Shown here: piece after piece, positions 49,459 to 59,653 of the stretch | Layout of the letters: the number at the start of each line of letters is the position of its first letter | Numbering within the stretch: position 1 is the stretch's first letter | Source: Halomarinibacterium sedimenti | GTDB taxonomy: Bacteria > Bacteroidota > Bacteroidia > Flavobacteriales > Flavobacteriaceae | NCBI RefSeq assembly: GCF_019312585.1 | Contig: NZ_JAHWDP010000001.1 | Location: forward strand, 558,001 to 622,000 | Reading direction: 5' to 3' | Length of the DNA stretch: 64,000 nucleotides | Translations under genes and position numbers: made by a program | The notes under the pieces: generated by a model | The model's database searches: none | What the model was told of the DNA's origin: nothing | Seen by the model: the letters and a program-made list of their open reading frames with translations, nothing else

Positions 49459-51039
49459 CTACTGTAATTCGGGAGAGTAAGTAACAGGGTAATTATTTGC
49501 TTTAGCTACTTGTCCTGCCTCAATAAAGTTTGAACCGTAGGTAGCATCAATAGCTTCTAAAAATTTATTGGCCATTAACGCATAACCTCTTGCTGTTAAA
49601 TGCACTCCATCAAGACTTACTAAGCCACCAAATACAAGATCTGTATTCATGGTAAAATTATCAAAAGTAATTCCCGTAGTAGATGCTTGTTGTAAGATTC
49701 CGTTTAAATCTACTAAAGCCAATCCACTTGAAGATGCTACATTTTCAATAGTTACATTATAGGCGTCTGTAGCAACTCTTACTGAATTTTCTTCACTAGA
49801 AGTAAGCACCCAGCGGTCTTCGAGTGGGTAGGTTACCCCATTTACCGCTAATTGACCAGCCGTAGCTGCGGGCACTCCTAATGTGATTAATTGATTAAAA
49901 TACTCTTCGTTTAGCGTCGCAATAACTGATGAGCTAGTCAACACCAATAAATCTTCTGCCGTTGCTTGTCTTGATTGGGCGAATTGAGCAGAAAGTAATT
50001 GTGCTGTCAAAGGATCTAAGCCTCCTGCTTGAAGCACAGGGAATAATTGTGCTGAAATATCTGGTAAAGACTCATCAAAAATAACTACTGGACTTGCTGC
50101 TGTTTCAGAAAAAACAATAGATCTTTCTGGCACTCCTAAGAAAGCAAAAGCCTGATTAAGAGGTGCAAAAGTCGCGTTTAATAAAGGAATTTGAGGGCCA
50201 AAATCTGGGTTTGTAGGGTCTAACGGCGCATATGGAATTGTAGTAAAATAGGGTAAACTTGTTACATAAGGAACATTAGTTACAACCCCTTTTGCTCCAG
50301 AACCAGTTAAAGCACCAACAAGAGCAGTAAAGGTTTGCGCAAATACATTTGGGTCTGTAATATCATTTGATCCATACGTTGTAGGATCGAAATTACCTGT
50401 TTGGTCAACTCCGCTTCCTCCTGAAGTGGCAAAACCTAAAACGTCATTTCCACCTACTTCTGAAAGTGTGAAAAATGTAGGTGCTTGGGCTAACGCATCT
50501 TCTAACATAGAAGCATTTGCGCTTGAAGCCATTCTAGCAAAGTAAGGATTTGCTTGACCTGTAGCAACTCCAGCCACATTTCCGTAACCGTTTGCTAGCA
50601 AGTGAAAACTTTTAGCCCCTGGCACACCCATATTACTATAGGGACCCGCAATAACATTGCTAACTTCTGTGCTTGGCATGGCAGGCAAAACCGCAGGACC
50701 AGCACCATTAAAAAACAATCTTGGATTGGCAATAACATTTCCACCAAGTAATAATCCTCCAACGTTATCATTCATTAAAGGTTGGGTGAATTCACCACTT
50801 CCAAGGGCAGAAAACTGTTGTGATAGAATATTTGGAAATGAATTCCCTTGACTTGCTATAAATAAAGCTCCATCTGTATAACCTGCCGTAAAAGAAGCTC
50901 CTAATGCAACGTAGTTCGAAAAATCGGCACTTCCTGCTGAAAGATCAACCTGTACATCATCCATTGTTGTGCTATCATCACTTTCACAGGCAATAAACCC
51001 TAAAGCGATTAAAAGAACACCTATATATTTAATTTTCAT
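49459..51039 (-). CDS. SGNH/GDSL-hydrolase-like lipoprotein
   Basis: A 526-residue lipoprotein with lipobox LGFIAC (Cys18). It belongs to the SGNH hydrolase superfamily: block I ALGASFTAGYTDG with the nucleophile candidate Ser49 (GAS in place of GDS), block III EVGGNDVLGF and block V DGVHLTARGY with Asp477 and His480. Such enzymes cleave esters of lipids or polysaccharides. It is 20 bases downstream of a TonB receptor, so it probably acts on the outer membrane, preparing a substrate for that receptor. The long middle section (about 215-420) is variable. Confidence 0.88.
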   Translation of the reverse strand: MKIKYIGVLLIALGFIACESDDSTTMDDVQVDLSAGSADFSNYVALGASFTAGYTDGALFIASQGNSFPNILSQQFSALGSGEFTQPLMNDNVGGLLLGGNVIANPRLFFNGAGPAVLPAMPSTEVSNVIAGPYSNMGVPGAKSFHLLANGYGNVAGVATGQANPYFARMASSANASMLEDALAQAPTFFTLSEVGGNDVLGFATSGGSGVDQTGNFDPTTYGSNDITDPNVFAQTFTALVGALTGSGAKGVVTNVPYVTSLPYFTTIPYAPLDPTNPDFGPQIPLLNATFAPLNQAFAFLGVPERSIVFSETAASPVVIFDESLPDISAQLFPVLQAGGLDPLTAQLLSAQFAQSRQATAEDLLVLTSSSVIATLNEEYFNQLITLGVPAATAGQLAVNGVTYPLEDRWVLTSSEENSVRVATDAYNVTIENVASSSGLALVDLNGILQQASTTGITFDNFTMNTDLVFGGLVSLDGVHLTARGYALMANKFLEAIDATYGSNFIEAGQVAKANNYPVTYSPELQ

Positions 51040-51059
51040 AATACTAATTTTTTTACTGA

Positions 51060-53873
51060 TTATAAATTATTAATGGTCCAAGAAACGTAATACATTGAAC
51101 CAATATATCCAGTTCCAAATGCGGTAAAGTACTCGTCACCTAAAACATTGGTAGCACCCACTTTAAAAGTAGACTTTAAGAATTTGGGAGCTCTATAATT
51201 AAGCTGTGCATCTAGAACATGGAATGCTGGAACTTGTCCATCTCCAAAAGAAGCTTCCCACTCATACGTATCGCTCCATCTCCAAGCTACATTGAATCCA
51301 AAGTTTTTAAATAACTCCGTATTCCCAAAAGACCCTTTCACTTTATGCTCTGGTGTGTTAAAGTTGGTACGGAAGTCTGGATTGGCTTCTGTATCAAAGT
51401 CCAATTTTGCATACGTATAGTTTCCTCCTAAATCAAAATTTCCAAAAATCTTAGTAGAAACTCCTATGGAGCCTCCATAAGAATTTACGTCTTTATCGCT
51501 ATTGGTATAAGTTTGATACACTTGAAAATCTGAGTTTGCGATTGCTGCAATCGCTAAAGGCGTATTGTTAGGGTCGCCTGGAACCGTTTGTGTTAATTGA
51601 ACATCTCCATAGAAAGGAGCAACTACTGTTTCATTTGCTAAAAAGTCTTGGTATTGGTTATAGTATCCGCTAAGATCAACAATTACTTTTCCTAATTTTC
51701 CACGATATCCTAATTCAAAAGAGGTTACCTGTTCTGGTTTTACAAAGCTTGAGTTAGCAATTTCTAACTGTGAAGCATCTCCTGTAGCACCAAAAGCTTG
51801 TACAGAACTTAAAAGGTAGGAGTTAGTATAAGCTCCTTGACCATCAAACTGAATCGTTGAAGCACCTAATAATGCCTGACCAGTGGTACTTAAGTCATAG
51901 TCATCAACATAACGTGATGGGTTGTCTATGGCACCTCCTACTAACACAGCTCTTCCTACATCTAATCCAATATATAAATCTTGAGTAGTTGGATTTCTAA
52001 ATCCTGTTTGGAACGAAGCACGGATATTATGCTGATCGTTTATGGTGAAACCAGCAGCTAATCTTGGAGAGAAAAATCCGTCAAAAAGTTCAGATTTATC
52101 ATAACGAACAGAACCCGTTAATTTTAGATCTACATTATCTGAAAGTTCTAATTTCTTCTGAAGTTGAGTATATACACCATATTCAGAATAATTAATTGGG
52201 CCGTCATTATCTGTATAAATAGTTCCAGAAGAATTTAAACTATACGTTCTATAGGAACCTCCCACTTGAACCTCAACAGCATCCCAAAGGTGGCTAAAGT
52301 TATAATTAGCATCACCGTGATAAATTTTTGAGTTATCCTGAAACTTAGACCCCGTAGCTAAATCTGGATTATTAATACTTGCATTGAATGCGCTATTAAA
52401 TCCATCACTTCCTGGTTCAAAACGTCCAGTATCTGCAGTTTGTCTTCCTAGATTATGTGCTTCTTCCGCAGTAAGACCAGCGAGTGATCCTTGCACAAAG
52501 GCTCCTACATATTGTCCAAACCACGTTTGATCATCTTTCCAAGCTCTGTTAATGTTAATCCCAGTAAAAACCATATCATAACTGTCTCCTGCTCTATCTT
52601 CCGTTACATATCCTCGTAAAAAGAAATTGTCATTTCTTATTTCTAGTTTGTGTTGTTGCAAGAAGAAATTATCAATGGCATATCTATTGGCACCTTGATA
52701 AATCGTAGATCCTGTTCCTACTTTACCCACATAAGCAATTTCAAAATCATTTGCCCAAGGACGGAAATACAATCCCCAATCTGCTTTAATACTTTCAGCT
52801 TCATAATCTGTTAGGTCTCCTTCATTGTAACCTGTTCTACTCACATTTTCCGAAGGCACTAGGGCTTCAGCCCCTGCTGGAAGTATCCCTAATCCAACTA
52901 ACGCTTCAGCAACTTCTTTAATATCGGTACTTACCTCATCACCATAAACATTAATTCCATCATAATCTATATCTGCACGGGTTGCACCTGTTCCGGGTTT
53001 AGCAGTTGTATTGTTTGCTTCCCAATCGGTTCCTCTTAAATATCCAAAATTTACTTTTGCAGCAAAATGCTCGGAAAACTTATGTGCTGCTCGAATGCTG
53101 AAATCTGTATAAGGGTTATCTCCGGCAGCCTCCTGACTAGTTATTCCTCTTTTGGCAGAAATACTAATTCCTTCATGATCAAAAGGACTTTTACTTCGCA
53201 TAAAAAGAATCCCGTTAAATGCATTAGCACCATATAATGCAGAAGCTGCTCCAGGAAGTAATTCTACACTTAAAATATCTGTATCTGTCATTCCCAATAA
53301 GTTTCCTAATGGGAAGTTAAGTGCTGGGGCAGAGTTATCCATTCCATCTACCAACTGCATAAAACGTGTGTTAGCAAATGTTGCAAAACCTCTTGTGTTA
53401 ATGGATTTAAACGTTAAACTGTTGGTATTTATATCGACTCCTTTTAAATTTTCAAGACCATCATAAAAGTCTACCGACGCAGTGCTTCTTATTTCTTTTA
53501 TTCCGAAGCGTTCGATAGTCACTGGGGACTCAAAAACACGTTCTGGAGTTCTTGACGCAGAAATTACAACCTCATCAAGTTCAGATCCTTCCACCAAAAC
53601 TACATTTAAGTTTTGATTGTTTGAAGTAACTTCTACATCTTGCGATGCGTAGCCAACGCTAGAAATTTGGAGCACAAAAGGGGGCTCCAAGTCTACAAGT
53701 AAGGAGAAGTTTCCGTCGAAATCTGTGGCAGTTCCGGCAGTATCCCCAACCACTACAATATTGGCGCCAACAACGGGCACCGAAGATTCGTCAACAACCT
53801 TTCCGCTTACATTGGTTTGTGAAAAAGTAATAGTACTTAAACACAAGCATAATACAAATACAATAGTTTTCAT
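51060..53873 (-). CDS. SusC-like TonB-dependent receptor
   Basis: A 937-residue outer-membrane receptor. Signal peptide (1-18), a carboxypeptidase-regulatory-like beta sandwich (about 20-100: TNVSGKVVDESSVPVVGANIVVVG), then TonB/plug motifs LDEVVISASRTPERVFESPVTIE and LPGAASALYGANAFNGILFM, and the barrel to the end. Unlike classic SusC systems no SusD gene follows; the downstream partner is the SGNH lipoprotein. The substrate may be a lipid or esterified compound (inference). Upstream 53874-54076 holds no clear promoter motif. Confidence 0.9.
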   Translation of the reverse strand: MKTIVFVLCLCLSTITFSQTNVSGKVVDESSVPVVGANIVVVGDTAGTATDFDGNFSLLVDLEPPFVLQISSVGYASQDVEVTSNNQNLNVVLVEGSELDEVVISASRTPERVFESPVTIERFGIKEIRSTASVDFYDGLENLKGVDINTNSLTFKSINTRGFATFANTRFMQLVDGMDNSAPALNFPLGNLLGMTDTDILSVELLPGAASALYGANAFNGILFMRSKSPFDHEGISISAKRGITSQEAAGDNPYTDFSIRAAHKFSEHFAAKVNFGYLRGTDWEANNTTAKPGTGATRADIDYDGINVYGDEVSTDIKEVAEALVGLGILPAGAEALVPSENVSRTGYNEGDLTDYEAESIKADWGLYFRPWANDFEIAYVGKVGTGSTIYQGANRYAIDNFFLQQHKLEIRNDNFFLRGYVTEDRAGDSYDMVFTGININRAWKDDQTWFGQYVGAFVQGSLAGLTAEEAHNLGRQTADTGRFEPGSDGFNSAFNASINNPDLATGSKFQDNSKIYHGDANYNFSHLWDAVEVQVGGSYRTYSLNSSGTIYTDNDGPINYSEYGVYTQLQKKLELSDNVDLKLTGSVRYDKSELFDGFFSPRLAAGFTINDQHNIRASFQTGFRNPTTQDLYIGLDVGRAVLVGGAIDNPSRYVDDYDLSTTGQALLGASTIQFDGQGAYTNSYLLSSVQAFGATGDASQLEIANSSFVKPEQVTSFELGYRGKLGKVIVDLSGYYNQYQDFLANETVVAPFYGDVQLTQTVPGDPNNTPLAIAAIANSDFQVYQTYTNSDKDVNSYGGSIGVSTKIFGNFDLGGNYTYAKLDFDTEANPDFRTNFNTPEHKVKGSFGNTELFKNFGFNVAWRWSDTYEWEASFGDGQVPAFHVLDAQLNYRAPKFLKSTFKVGATNVLGDEYFTAFGTGYIGSMYYVSWTINNL

Positions 53874-54076
53874 AAAAAAGTTTTGTTTGATAATGCTGTA
53901 AAAGTAAAATAAATATTATGTATGCATAAAAAAATGAAGCTTTTTTTTAAGAAATTGTTAAGAATATTTGATTAAAAATGGTAATGCACCAAAGAAATAC
54001 CCATTTTATCCATAATACTCACTTATTCCACAATGAAATTGTAAGAAATTATGATACACTAAATTTGAAGAATATG

Positions 54077-55924
54077 CTACTCTACGGTAACCGATTTTGC
54101 TAAATTTCTTGGTTGATCAACATTACGATTTAGCATCACTGCAATATAGTAAGATAACAATTGTAACGGAATTGTGGTTACAAGAGGACTTAGTGTTTCG
54201 GTAGTTTTTGGAACTTCCATGATGAAATCTGCCAATTCTTTAACCGTAGTATCTCCTTCGGTTACCACTGCAATAATTTTACCCTTTCGGGCTTTAATTT
54301 CTTCTATATTACTAACCACTTTTTCGTAGTGATTACTGTTTACAGCAATTACTACTACGGGCATGTGCTCGTCTATTAAAGCAATAGGGCCGTGTTTCAT
54401 TTCGGCGGCTGGATAGCCTTCGGCATGAATATAGGATATTTCTTTAAGCTTTAAAGCACCTTCCAATGCAACAGGAAAATTATACCCTCTTCCTAAATAA
54501 AGAAAATTAGACGCGTCTTTAAAAACATCGGCAATGGCTCTTATTTTTTCATCGCTTTTTAATGCTTCTTCAACATGAGAAGGAATTAATTCCAACTCTC
54601 GCAAGTGTTGCATATAATTAGCCTGGGAAATGGTTCCTTTCACCTTTGCTAATTTTAAAGCAATCATAGTTAAAACTGTAATCTGAGTAGTAAATGCTTT
54701 GGTTGAAGCAACTCCAATTTCGGGCCCTGCGTGTGTATAAGTACCGCTATGTGTTTCTCTTGAAATGGAAGAACCCACAACATTGCAAACCCCATAAACA
54801 AAAGCCCCTTTTTGTTTAGCCAATTTAATCGCCGCTAGGGTATCTGCCGTTTCTCCACTTTGTGAAATGGCAATAACAACATCTTTCTCGGTAATGATTG
54901 GGTTTCTATATCTAAATTCGGAAGCATATTCAACTTCAACAGGAATCCTTGCCCAATCTTCAAAAATATATTCCGCAACAAGTCCTGCATGCCATGATGT
55001 CCCACAGGCCACAATAATAATACGGTTGGCATTTACAAATTTTTGAATATGATCTTCGAGGCCTCCAAGTTTAATAATCCCCTCGTTTGCTAGAAGTCTT
55101 CCTCGATAGGTATCTTTTATAACCGAAGGTTGCTCGTAAATCTCTTTCAGCATAAAGTGATCGTAGCCTCCTTTTTCAATTTGCTCTATATTTAATTGTA
55201 ACTCTTGAATATAAGGCGCTACTAGACTGTCACTTTTTATTTTTCGAACACGAACTTCTCTCCCTAAACGGATAATAGCCATTTCTTCGTCTTCCAGATA
55301 TATGGCGTTATTGGTAAATTCAATAAAAGGTGTAGCATCACTTGCTACAAAAAACTCATCATCTCCAATTCCAATTGCTAATGGACTTCCAAGTTTGGCA
55401 ACTACTATTTCATCTGGCTTTTTTCTGTCAAAAACGGCAATGGCATAAGCTCCAATAACTTGATTTAAAGCTAACTGAACAGCCTTTCCAAGCTTTACAT
55501 TCTCTTGTTTTTTGATTTCTTCAATTAGATTAACAAGTACTTCGGTGTCTGTATCACTTATAAATGTGTAGCCCCTTTTAATTAATTCCTTTTTTATGGA
55601 AGCATAGTTTTCTATTATTCCATTATGTATGATAACCAAATCTCCACTGTTTGAGTAATGAGGGTGAGAATTGACATCGTTAGGAACCCCATGAGTTGCC
55701 CAGCGTGTATGTCCAATCCCTAACGTTCCTTTACTGTTTAACTCCCTATTAACCTTAGCTTCAAGATCGGCCACCTTACCCTTGGTCTTGGCCATTTGAA
55801 TGTCCGTACCGTCGTAAATGGCTACACCGGCACTATCGTATCCTCTATATTCTAGACGTTTAAGTCCGTTTAATATAATAGGATACGCTTCTCTTTTACC
55901 AATATAACCTACAATGCCACACAT
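54077..55924 (-). CDS. glmS: Glutamine--fructose-6-phosphate aminotransferase
   Basis: A 615-residue GlmS, the first step to UDP-GlcNAc for cell wall and LPS. The N-terminal glutamine amidotransferase domain starts MCGIVGYIGKREAY with catalytic Cys2. Two SIS domains (about 290-430 and 460-600) include ACGTSWHAGLVAEYIFE, SQSGETADTLAAI and the C-terminal PRNLAKSVTVE. No glmS ribozyme is visible upstream; the gene lies six bases after the DUF4270 gene and is read from the same transcript. Confidence 0.98.
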   Translation of the reverse strand: MCGIVGYIGKREAYPIILNGLKRLEYRGYDSAGVAIYDGTDIQMAKTKGKVADLEAKVNRELNSKGTLGIGHTRWATHGVPNDVNSHPHYSNSGDLVIIHNGIIENYASIKKELIKRGYTFISDTDTEVLVNLIEEIKKQENVKLGKAVQLALNQVIGAYAIAVFDRKKPDEIVVAKLGSPLAIGIGDDEFFVASDATPFIEFTNNAIYLEDEEMAIIRLGREVRVRKIKSDSLVAPYIQELQLNIEQIEKGGYDHFMLKEIYEQPSVIKDTYRGRLLANEGIIKLGGLEDHIQKFVNANRIIIVACGTSWHAGLVAEYIFEDWARIPVEVEYASEFRYRNPIITEKDVVIAISQSGETADTLAAIKLAKQKGAFVYGVCNVVGSSISRETHSGTYTHAGPEIGVASTKAFTTQITVLTMIALKLAKVKGTISQANYMQHLRELELIPSHVEEALKSDEKIRAIADVFKDASNFLYLGRGYNFPVALEGALKLKEISYIHAEGYPAAEMKHGPIALIDEHMPVVVIAVNSNHYEKVVSNIEEIKARKGKIIAVVTEGDTTVKELADFIMEVPKTTETLSPLVTTIPLQLLSYYIAVMLNRNVDQPRNLAKSVTVE

Positions 55925-55930
55925 ACTTTT

Positions 55931-57529
55931 TTAATTATTAGGTTCTGTATAAAACAACTGAAGTTTTAATCTTTTTTCTTGATTTGAAGACCGATTCCCA
56001 TGAAGCACAGTTCCTTCAGGCGAAATAACACAAGAAGCAGGAACCTGTGTAAGGCTCTCTACCTCTGGATTATTTACAGATAGTTCGTTCTCTAAGCTTC
56101 TAAAATTAATAAGGGACACATTTTGAGACACCATTAATCCTAGTGAAATATTAGTCGAATCTCTATTTATTAAATTACTCACATGGGAAGTTAGTTTAAT
56201 CTTATAATATTCCCCATTTTCATCACTATCACGCTCTAATCTTCCTAAATGTTGAGTTACTGCATTTACAGCAGAATTGTTTGTTGTTAAATCTATAGAA
56301 TAGTCTGCTAGAATCGTGTTGTTTTTTGGATCAAAAACCATGATTCTTTCGGGTTCAAAGCTTCCGCCAGAAACCTTATCTTGGTCCACATAAAAAATTA
56401 AGTTGGCTTCATTTATAAGCCATTCCTTTTCACGAAGTTCTTCAAGGTCATTGACGCCATTTTGGTTATCATCCCCACCAAACAAATCAATTATAGTAAC
56501 AATTCCTTCACCTCCTCTTATGTAAAGTGTTTCATCTCCTAATGTACTATTAGAGTTTGCAAGTCCAGTAGTAATAGATGCAGGCAAATTGTTATTGAAT
56601 ACATTAACATTGATTCCTGAAAAGTTCAAATCGTAAGAATCTAACAGCCTAATTATATTGCCATCATCATCTGTTTGTTGATTTCCATCAGAATCTAACG
56701 AAGTAGTTTCCGAAGAATAATACAAAGTTACCTTGGCATCTTCTGTACTAAAAATAAATGTGTTTCCGTCTCCGTCCGCAGATGCTTCTAAGAAAAGTCC
56801 TCTAAAATAATTTTTAAAGTTATTATTGTTAATTAATACCTCTTCTCCTTCTTGATCAATTATTTTTTGCTGAAAGAAATCTACAGGCAAATCAATTAAT
56901 AGCCCAGGAGAAAGTGCAATGGTGTCAATATCTTCAAAAATGAGTTCAATTTCATCGCTAGAGGGAACGAAGGCATTTTTTGTTGCTAAAAGCTGTCCTA
57001 AATTAGATTGAAACACGGGCCCTTGATTTGAATAGTATTTTTGTTGGTCTTCAAAATTACTGTCTGGATCTGTATCCCTTAAAAAATAATTTGATTCATA
57101 CACAGAAATATTTGTAGGAGCGCTTCCAAAAATGGAATCCAATGTATAGGTTGTAACGTCATCACTATCTGTACTTGACGTTGAAAAGTAAGGAAGATGC
57201 AACACAACTCTTTCAAGAACAGGATCCAAAGAATCTACAGGAAAAGTAGGGTTAGCAGTACTTAGTACCATTTGACCTAAAAAATGAGACATTGTTTTTC
57301 CATAAACAGGATCGTTATAGACCCCTAATTTATAGGAAGAAAGCCCGTTTGTTTGAATACCCCCAAGCAATTTACTATAGGCTACAACTGAAAAGGTGGT
57401 GTCTGGACTAGTGAAATTTTCGTTTATGATATTGGTATCTAAGTTACTAAAATCTTCTTCACAAGAAGCAAAAGCAACAATAACTAAAAGTAATACCCCT
57501 AGCTTGGGGAGAACATTTGTAATTTTCAT
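55931..57529 (-). CDS. DUF4270 lipoprotein
   Basis: A 532-residue lipoprotein with lipobox VAFASC and the DUF4270 body: SPDTTFSVVAYSKLLGGIQTNGL, KLGVYNDPVYGKTMSHFLGQ and LREKEWLINEANLIFYVD. The family is large in Bacteroidota and of unknown function, probably outer-membrane or surface exposed. It is sandwiched between the half-GT5 gene (13 bases upstream) and glmS (6 bases downstream). That arrangement recalls the flavobacterial norm and hints at a cell-envelope sugar role. Confidence 0.88.
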   Translation of the reverse strand: MKITNVLPKLGVLLLVIVAFASCEEDFSNLDTNIINENFTSPDTTFSVVAYSKLLGGIQTNGLSSYKLGVYNDPVYGKTMSHFLGQMVLSTANPTFPVDSLDPVLERVVLHLPYFSTSSTDSDDVTTYTLDSIFGSAPTNISVYESNYFLRDTDPDSNFEDQQKYYSNQGPVFQSNLGQLLATKNAFVPSSDEIELIFEDIDTIALSPGLLIDLPVDFFQQKIIDQEGEEVLINNNNFKNYFRGLFLEASADGDGNTFIFSTEDAKVTLYYSSETTSLDSDGNQQTDDDGNIIRLLDSYDLNFSGINVNVFNNNLPASITTGLANSNSTLGDETLYIRGGEGIVTIIDLFGGDDNQNGVNDLEELREKEWLINEANLIFYVDQDKVSGGSFEPERIMVFDPKNNTILADYSIDLTTNNSAVNAVTQHLGRLERDSDENGEYYKIKLTSHVSNLINRDSTNISLGLMVSQNVSLINFRSLENELSVNNPEVESLTQVPASCVISPEGTVLHGNRSSNQEKRLKLQLFYTEPNN

Positions 57530-57542
57530 TAGGGTGTATATT

Positions 57543-58352
57543 TTAAACCAATACTTTGGATTGGTAAAAGTCTAAATAAGCTTCGGAAAATTCTTCCATT
57601 TTATGAAAGTTTAACACAGGCTTATCAAGGTTTTTAAGATACTCTTGAAATTCTTCCGAAATCTCATTAGAACCAACAATCACAGCATCCGAATTATCCA
57701 TAGCGGTTTTCATAACATTAAAGTAATTAGGATTCTTTAAGTGCGATATGGTTGCTTCTTCAATACCATCGAATTTAATTTTATCTACCAATTTAGTATT
57801 TAACGTGCCTTGAAAGCCAGGATTGTATAGTGAAGTAACTATTTTACTGTTTTCAAAAAGAGGTTCGTTATTGTAGTACGTTCTAAGGTATAAGGGTAAA
57901 AATGAAGCCAACCATCCATGAACATGGATAATGTCTGGTGACCAGTTTAGTTTTTTTACAGTTTCAATAACTCCCTTAGCAAAGAAAATGGCACGCTCAT
58001 CATTGTCTGGAAATAGATTTCCATCTTCATCCGCATAGGTTGCCTTTCTTTTAAAGTAGTCATCATTATCAATAAAATAAACTTGCATTCGCTCCTTAGG
58101 AATTGATGCTACCTTTATAATAAGCGGCATGTCCAAATCATTGATAACTAAATTCATCCCCGAAAGGCGAATTACTTCATGTAATTGATGTCTACGCTCA
58201 TTAATATTACCATATCTGGGCATAAAGATTCTTATTTGCCCATCATTGCTATTAACCATCCTAGGGGCTTCAAACGACATGGAAGAAATCTCGGTCTCTG
58301 GCAAGTATGGAATTACTTCAGAAGACACATACAAGACTCTTTTATCTTTCAT
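57543..58352 (-). CDS. Stand-alone N-terminal GT5 (glycogen synthase-like) domain
   Basis: A 269-residue protein matching only the N-terminal half of glycogen/starch synthase: RVLYVSSEVIPYLPE, RIFMPRYGNINERRHQL, DNDERAIFFAKGVIETV and PDIIHVHGWLASFLPLYL. The ADP-glucose loop KxGGL after EVxP is absent (it reads PETEISSM), and the C-terminal GT-B half is missing, so glucan synthesis is unlikely. It probably has a binding or regulatory role. I start at MKDKRVLY; a TTG ten codons earlier overlaps the -7 box region. It heads the operon with DUF4270 and glmS. Confidence 0.85.
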   Translation of the reverse strand: MKDKRVLYVSSEVIPYLPETEISSMSFEAPRMVNSNDGQIRIFMPRYGNINERRHQLHEVIRLSGMNLVINDLDMPLIIKVASIPKERMQVYFIDNDDYFKRKATYADEDGNLFPDNDERAIFFAKGVIETVKKLNWSPDIIHVHGWLASFLPLYLRTYYNNEPLFENSKIVTSLYNPGFQGTLNTKLVDKIKFDGIEEATISHLKNPNYFNVMKTAMDNSDAVIVGSNEISEEFQEYLKNLDKPVLNFHKMEEFSEAYLDFYQSKVLV

Positions 58353-58379
58353 ATATACTGGCTTGTTGTTTAAAACACG

Positions 58380-58387
58380 CAAAATTA
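58380..58387 (-). promoter_or_regulatory. -7 box of the half-GT5-DUF4270-glmS operon
   Basis: TAATTTTG on the minus strand, 27 bases before the start at 58352. No clear -33 box. It lies in the intergenic space shared with the divergent panC. Confidence 0.45.
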
Positions 58388-58443
58388 CGAAAATTTATGC
58401 AGATTGCACTTAATATCTTAATTTTGCTCGATTTTTATATACT

Positions 58444-59289
58444 ATGGTATTTCACAAACAAGATTCCCTTAAAACATCCTTGTCTCAATATGTTTCAAAG
58501 CAGAAAAAAATTGGATTTGTTCCAACTATGGGAGCCTTACATAAAGGACATCTCTCACTTGTAAAAAAAGCATTAAAGGAAAATGATGTCGTGGTTGTAA
58601 GTGTGTTTGTGAATCCAACACAATTTGATAATGCTTCCGACTTAAAAAAATATCCTAGAACGCTAGACCAAGACGTTACGCTTTTAAACACTTTAAAAGG
58701 AACTATTTTAATATATGCTCCCGATGCTTCCGATTTATATGGTGAAAAAGTGAGTTCTACACACTATCGCTTTGGAGGTATTGAACATCAAATGGAAGGA
58801 AAATTTAGAAAAGGACATTTCGATGGCGTTGGGACTGTGCTTAATTTGCTCTTTCGTGCCGTGCAACCAAACAAAGCCTATTTTGGTGAAAAGGATTTTC
58901 AGCAGTTACAAATTGTAAAAAAATTGATTGAAATTGAAAATCTCCCCATAAAAATTGTGGGTTGCCCTATTATGCGAGAACCCAATGGGCTTGCTATGAG
59001 TAGCCGAAATAAACGATTGAGTAGTATTCAATTTGAAGAAGCTGCTCTCATCTATAAAACCTTGAAAGAAGTACAACAACATTTCGACAAAGAAAGCATC
59101 GCTTTATTACATAAATTAGTAGCCAAGCGATTTTCAGAAAATAAACACTTAACATTAGAATATTTTGAGATTACCGCTATTAAAAATCTAAAGCCTGCAC
59201 ATCGAAAAATAAAAGGAAATACCTACAGAGCTTTTATTGCTGCTTTTGCAGGAGATGTACGATTAATAGATAATATAGCCTTAAATTAA
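58444..59289 (+). CDS. panC: Pantothenate synthetase
   Basis: A 281-residue PanC that joins pantoate and beta-alanine with ATP to pantothenate. The HIGH-like loop GFVPTMGALHKGHLSLV and the later VNPTQFD, FRKGHFDGVGTVLNLLF and AMSSRNKRLS (KMSKS equivalent) are all present. It is followed twelve bases later by panD, giving a compact route to pantothenate and CoA; panB is not in the window. Confidence 0.97.
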   Translation: MVFHKQDSLKTSLSQYVSKQKKIGFVPTMGALHKGHLSLVKKALKENDVVVVSVFVNPTQFDNASDLKKYPRTLDQDVTLLNTLKGTILIYAPDASDLYGEKVSSTHYRFGGIEHQMEGKFRKGHFDGVGTVLNLLFRAVQPNKAYFGEKDFQQLQIVKKLIEIENLPIKIVGCPIMREPNGLAMSSRNKRLSSIQFEEAALIYKTLKEVQQHFDKESIALLHKLVAKRFSENKHLTLEYFEITAIKNLKPAHRKIKGNTYRAFIAAFAGDVRLIDNIALN

Positions 59290-59297
59290 TACCTTTG
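59290..59297 (+). promoter_or_regulatory. -7 box directly before panD
   Basis: TACCTTTG overlaps the end of the panC-panD gap, four bases before the panD ATG. Could give a separate, leaderless panD transcript. No -33 match. Confidence 0.35.
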
Positions 59298-59301
59298 CCC
59301 A

Positions 59302-59652
59302 ATGATGATTCACGTAGTAAAATCTAAAATACACAGAGTAAAAGTAACAGGTGCAGACCTCAACTATATAGGAAGTATTACCATAGACGAAGATTTAATG
59401 GATGCTGCTAATATTATTGAAGGTGAAAAAGTACAAATTGTAAATAACAATAATGGTGAGCGCCTAGAGACCTATGCTATTCCTGGACCTAGAAAAAGTG
59501 GTGAGATTACACTCAACGGGGCTGCAGCAAGAAAAGTGGCTCCTGGTGATATTTTAATTCTTATCACTTATGCCATTATGAGCGTGGAAGAGGCCAAAAA
59601 ATTTAAGCCCGCATTGGTGTTTCCAAATGAAAAAAACAACCTCTTAACATAA
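59302..59652 (+). CDS. panD: Aspartate 1-decarboxylase
   Basis: A 116-residue PanD proenzyme that decarboxylates aspartate to beta-alanine, the second substrate of PanC. The self-cleavage site Gly-Ser in [17 protein letters not shown] produces the pyruvoyl cofactor; the later motifs are [23 protein letters not shown] and ITYA. Two consecutive ATGs are possible starts. It follows panC and is one base from the next gene. Confidence 0.97.
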   Translation: MMIHVVKSKIHRVKVTGADLNYIGSITIDEDLMDAANIIEGEKVQIVNNNNGERLETYAIPGPRKSGEITLNGAAARKVAPGDILILITYAIMSVEEAKKFKPALVFPNEKNNLLT

Positions 59653-59653
59653 T

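Noticed and set aside
54077-55930. glmS ribozyme
   Set aside because: Only six bases separate glmS from the DUF4270 gene, and no ribozyme core motif is visible in the end of that gene.
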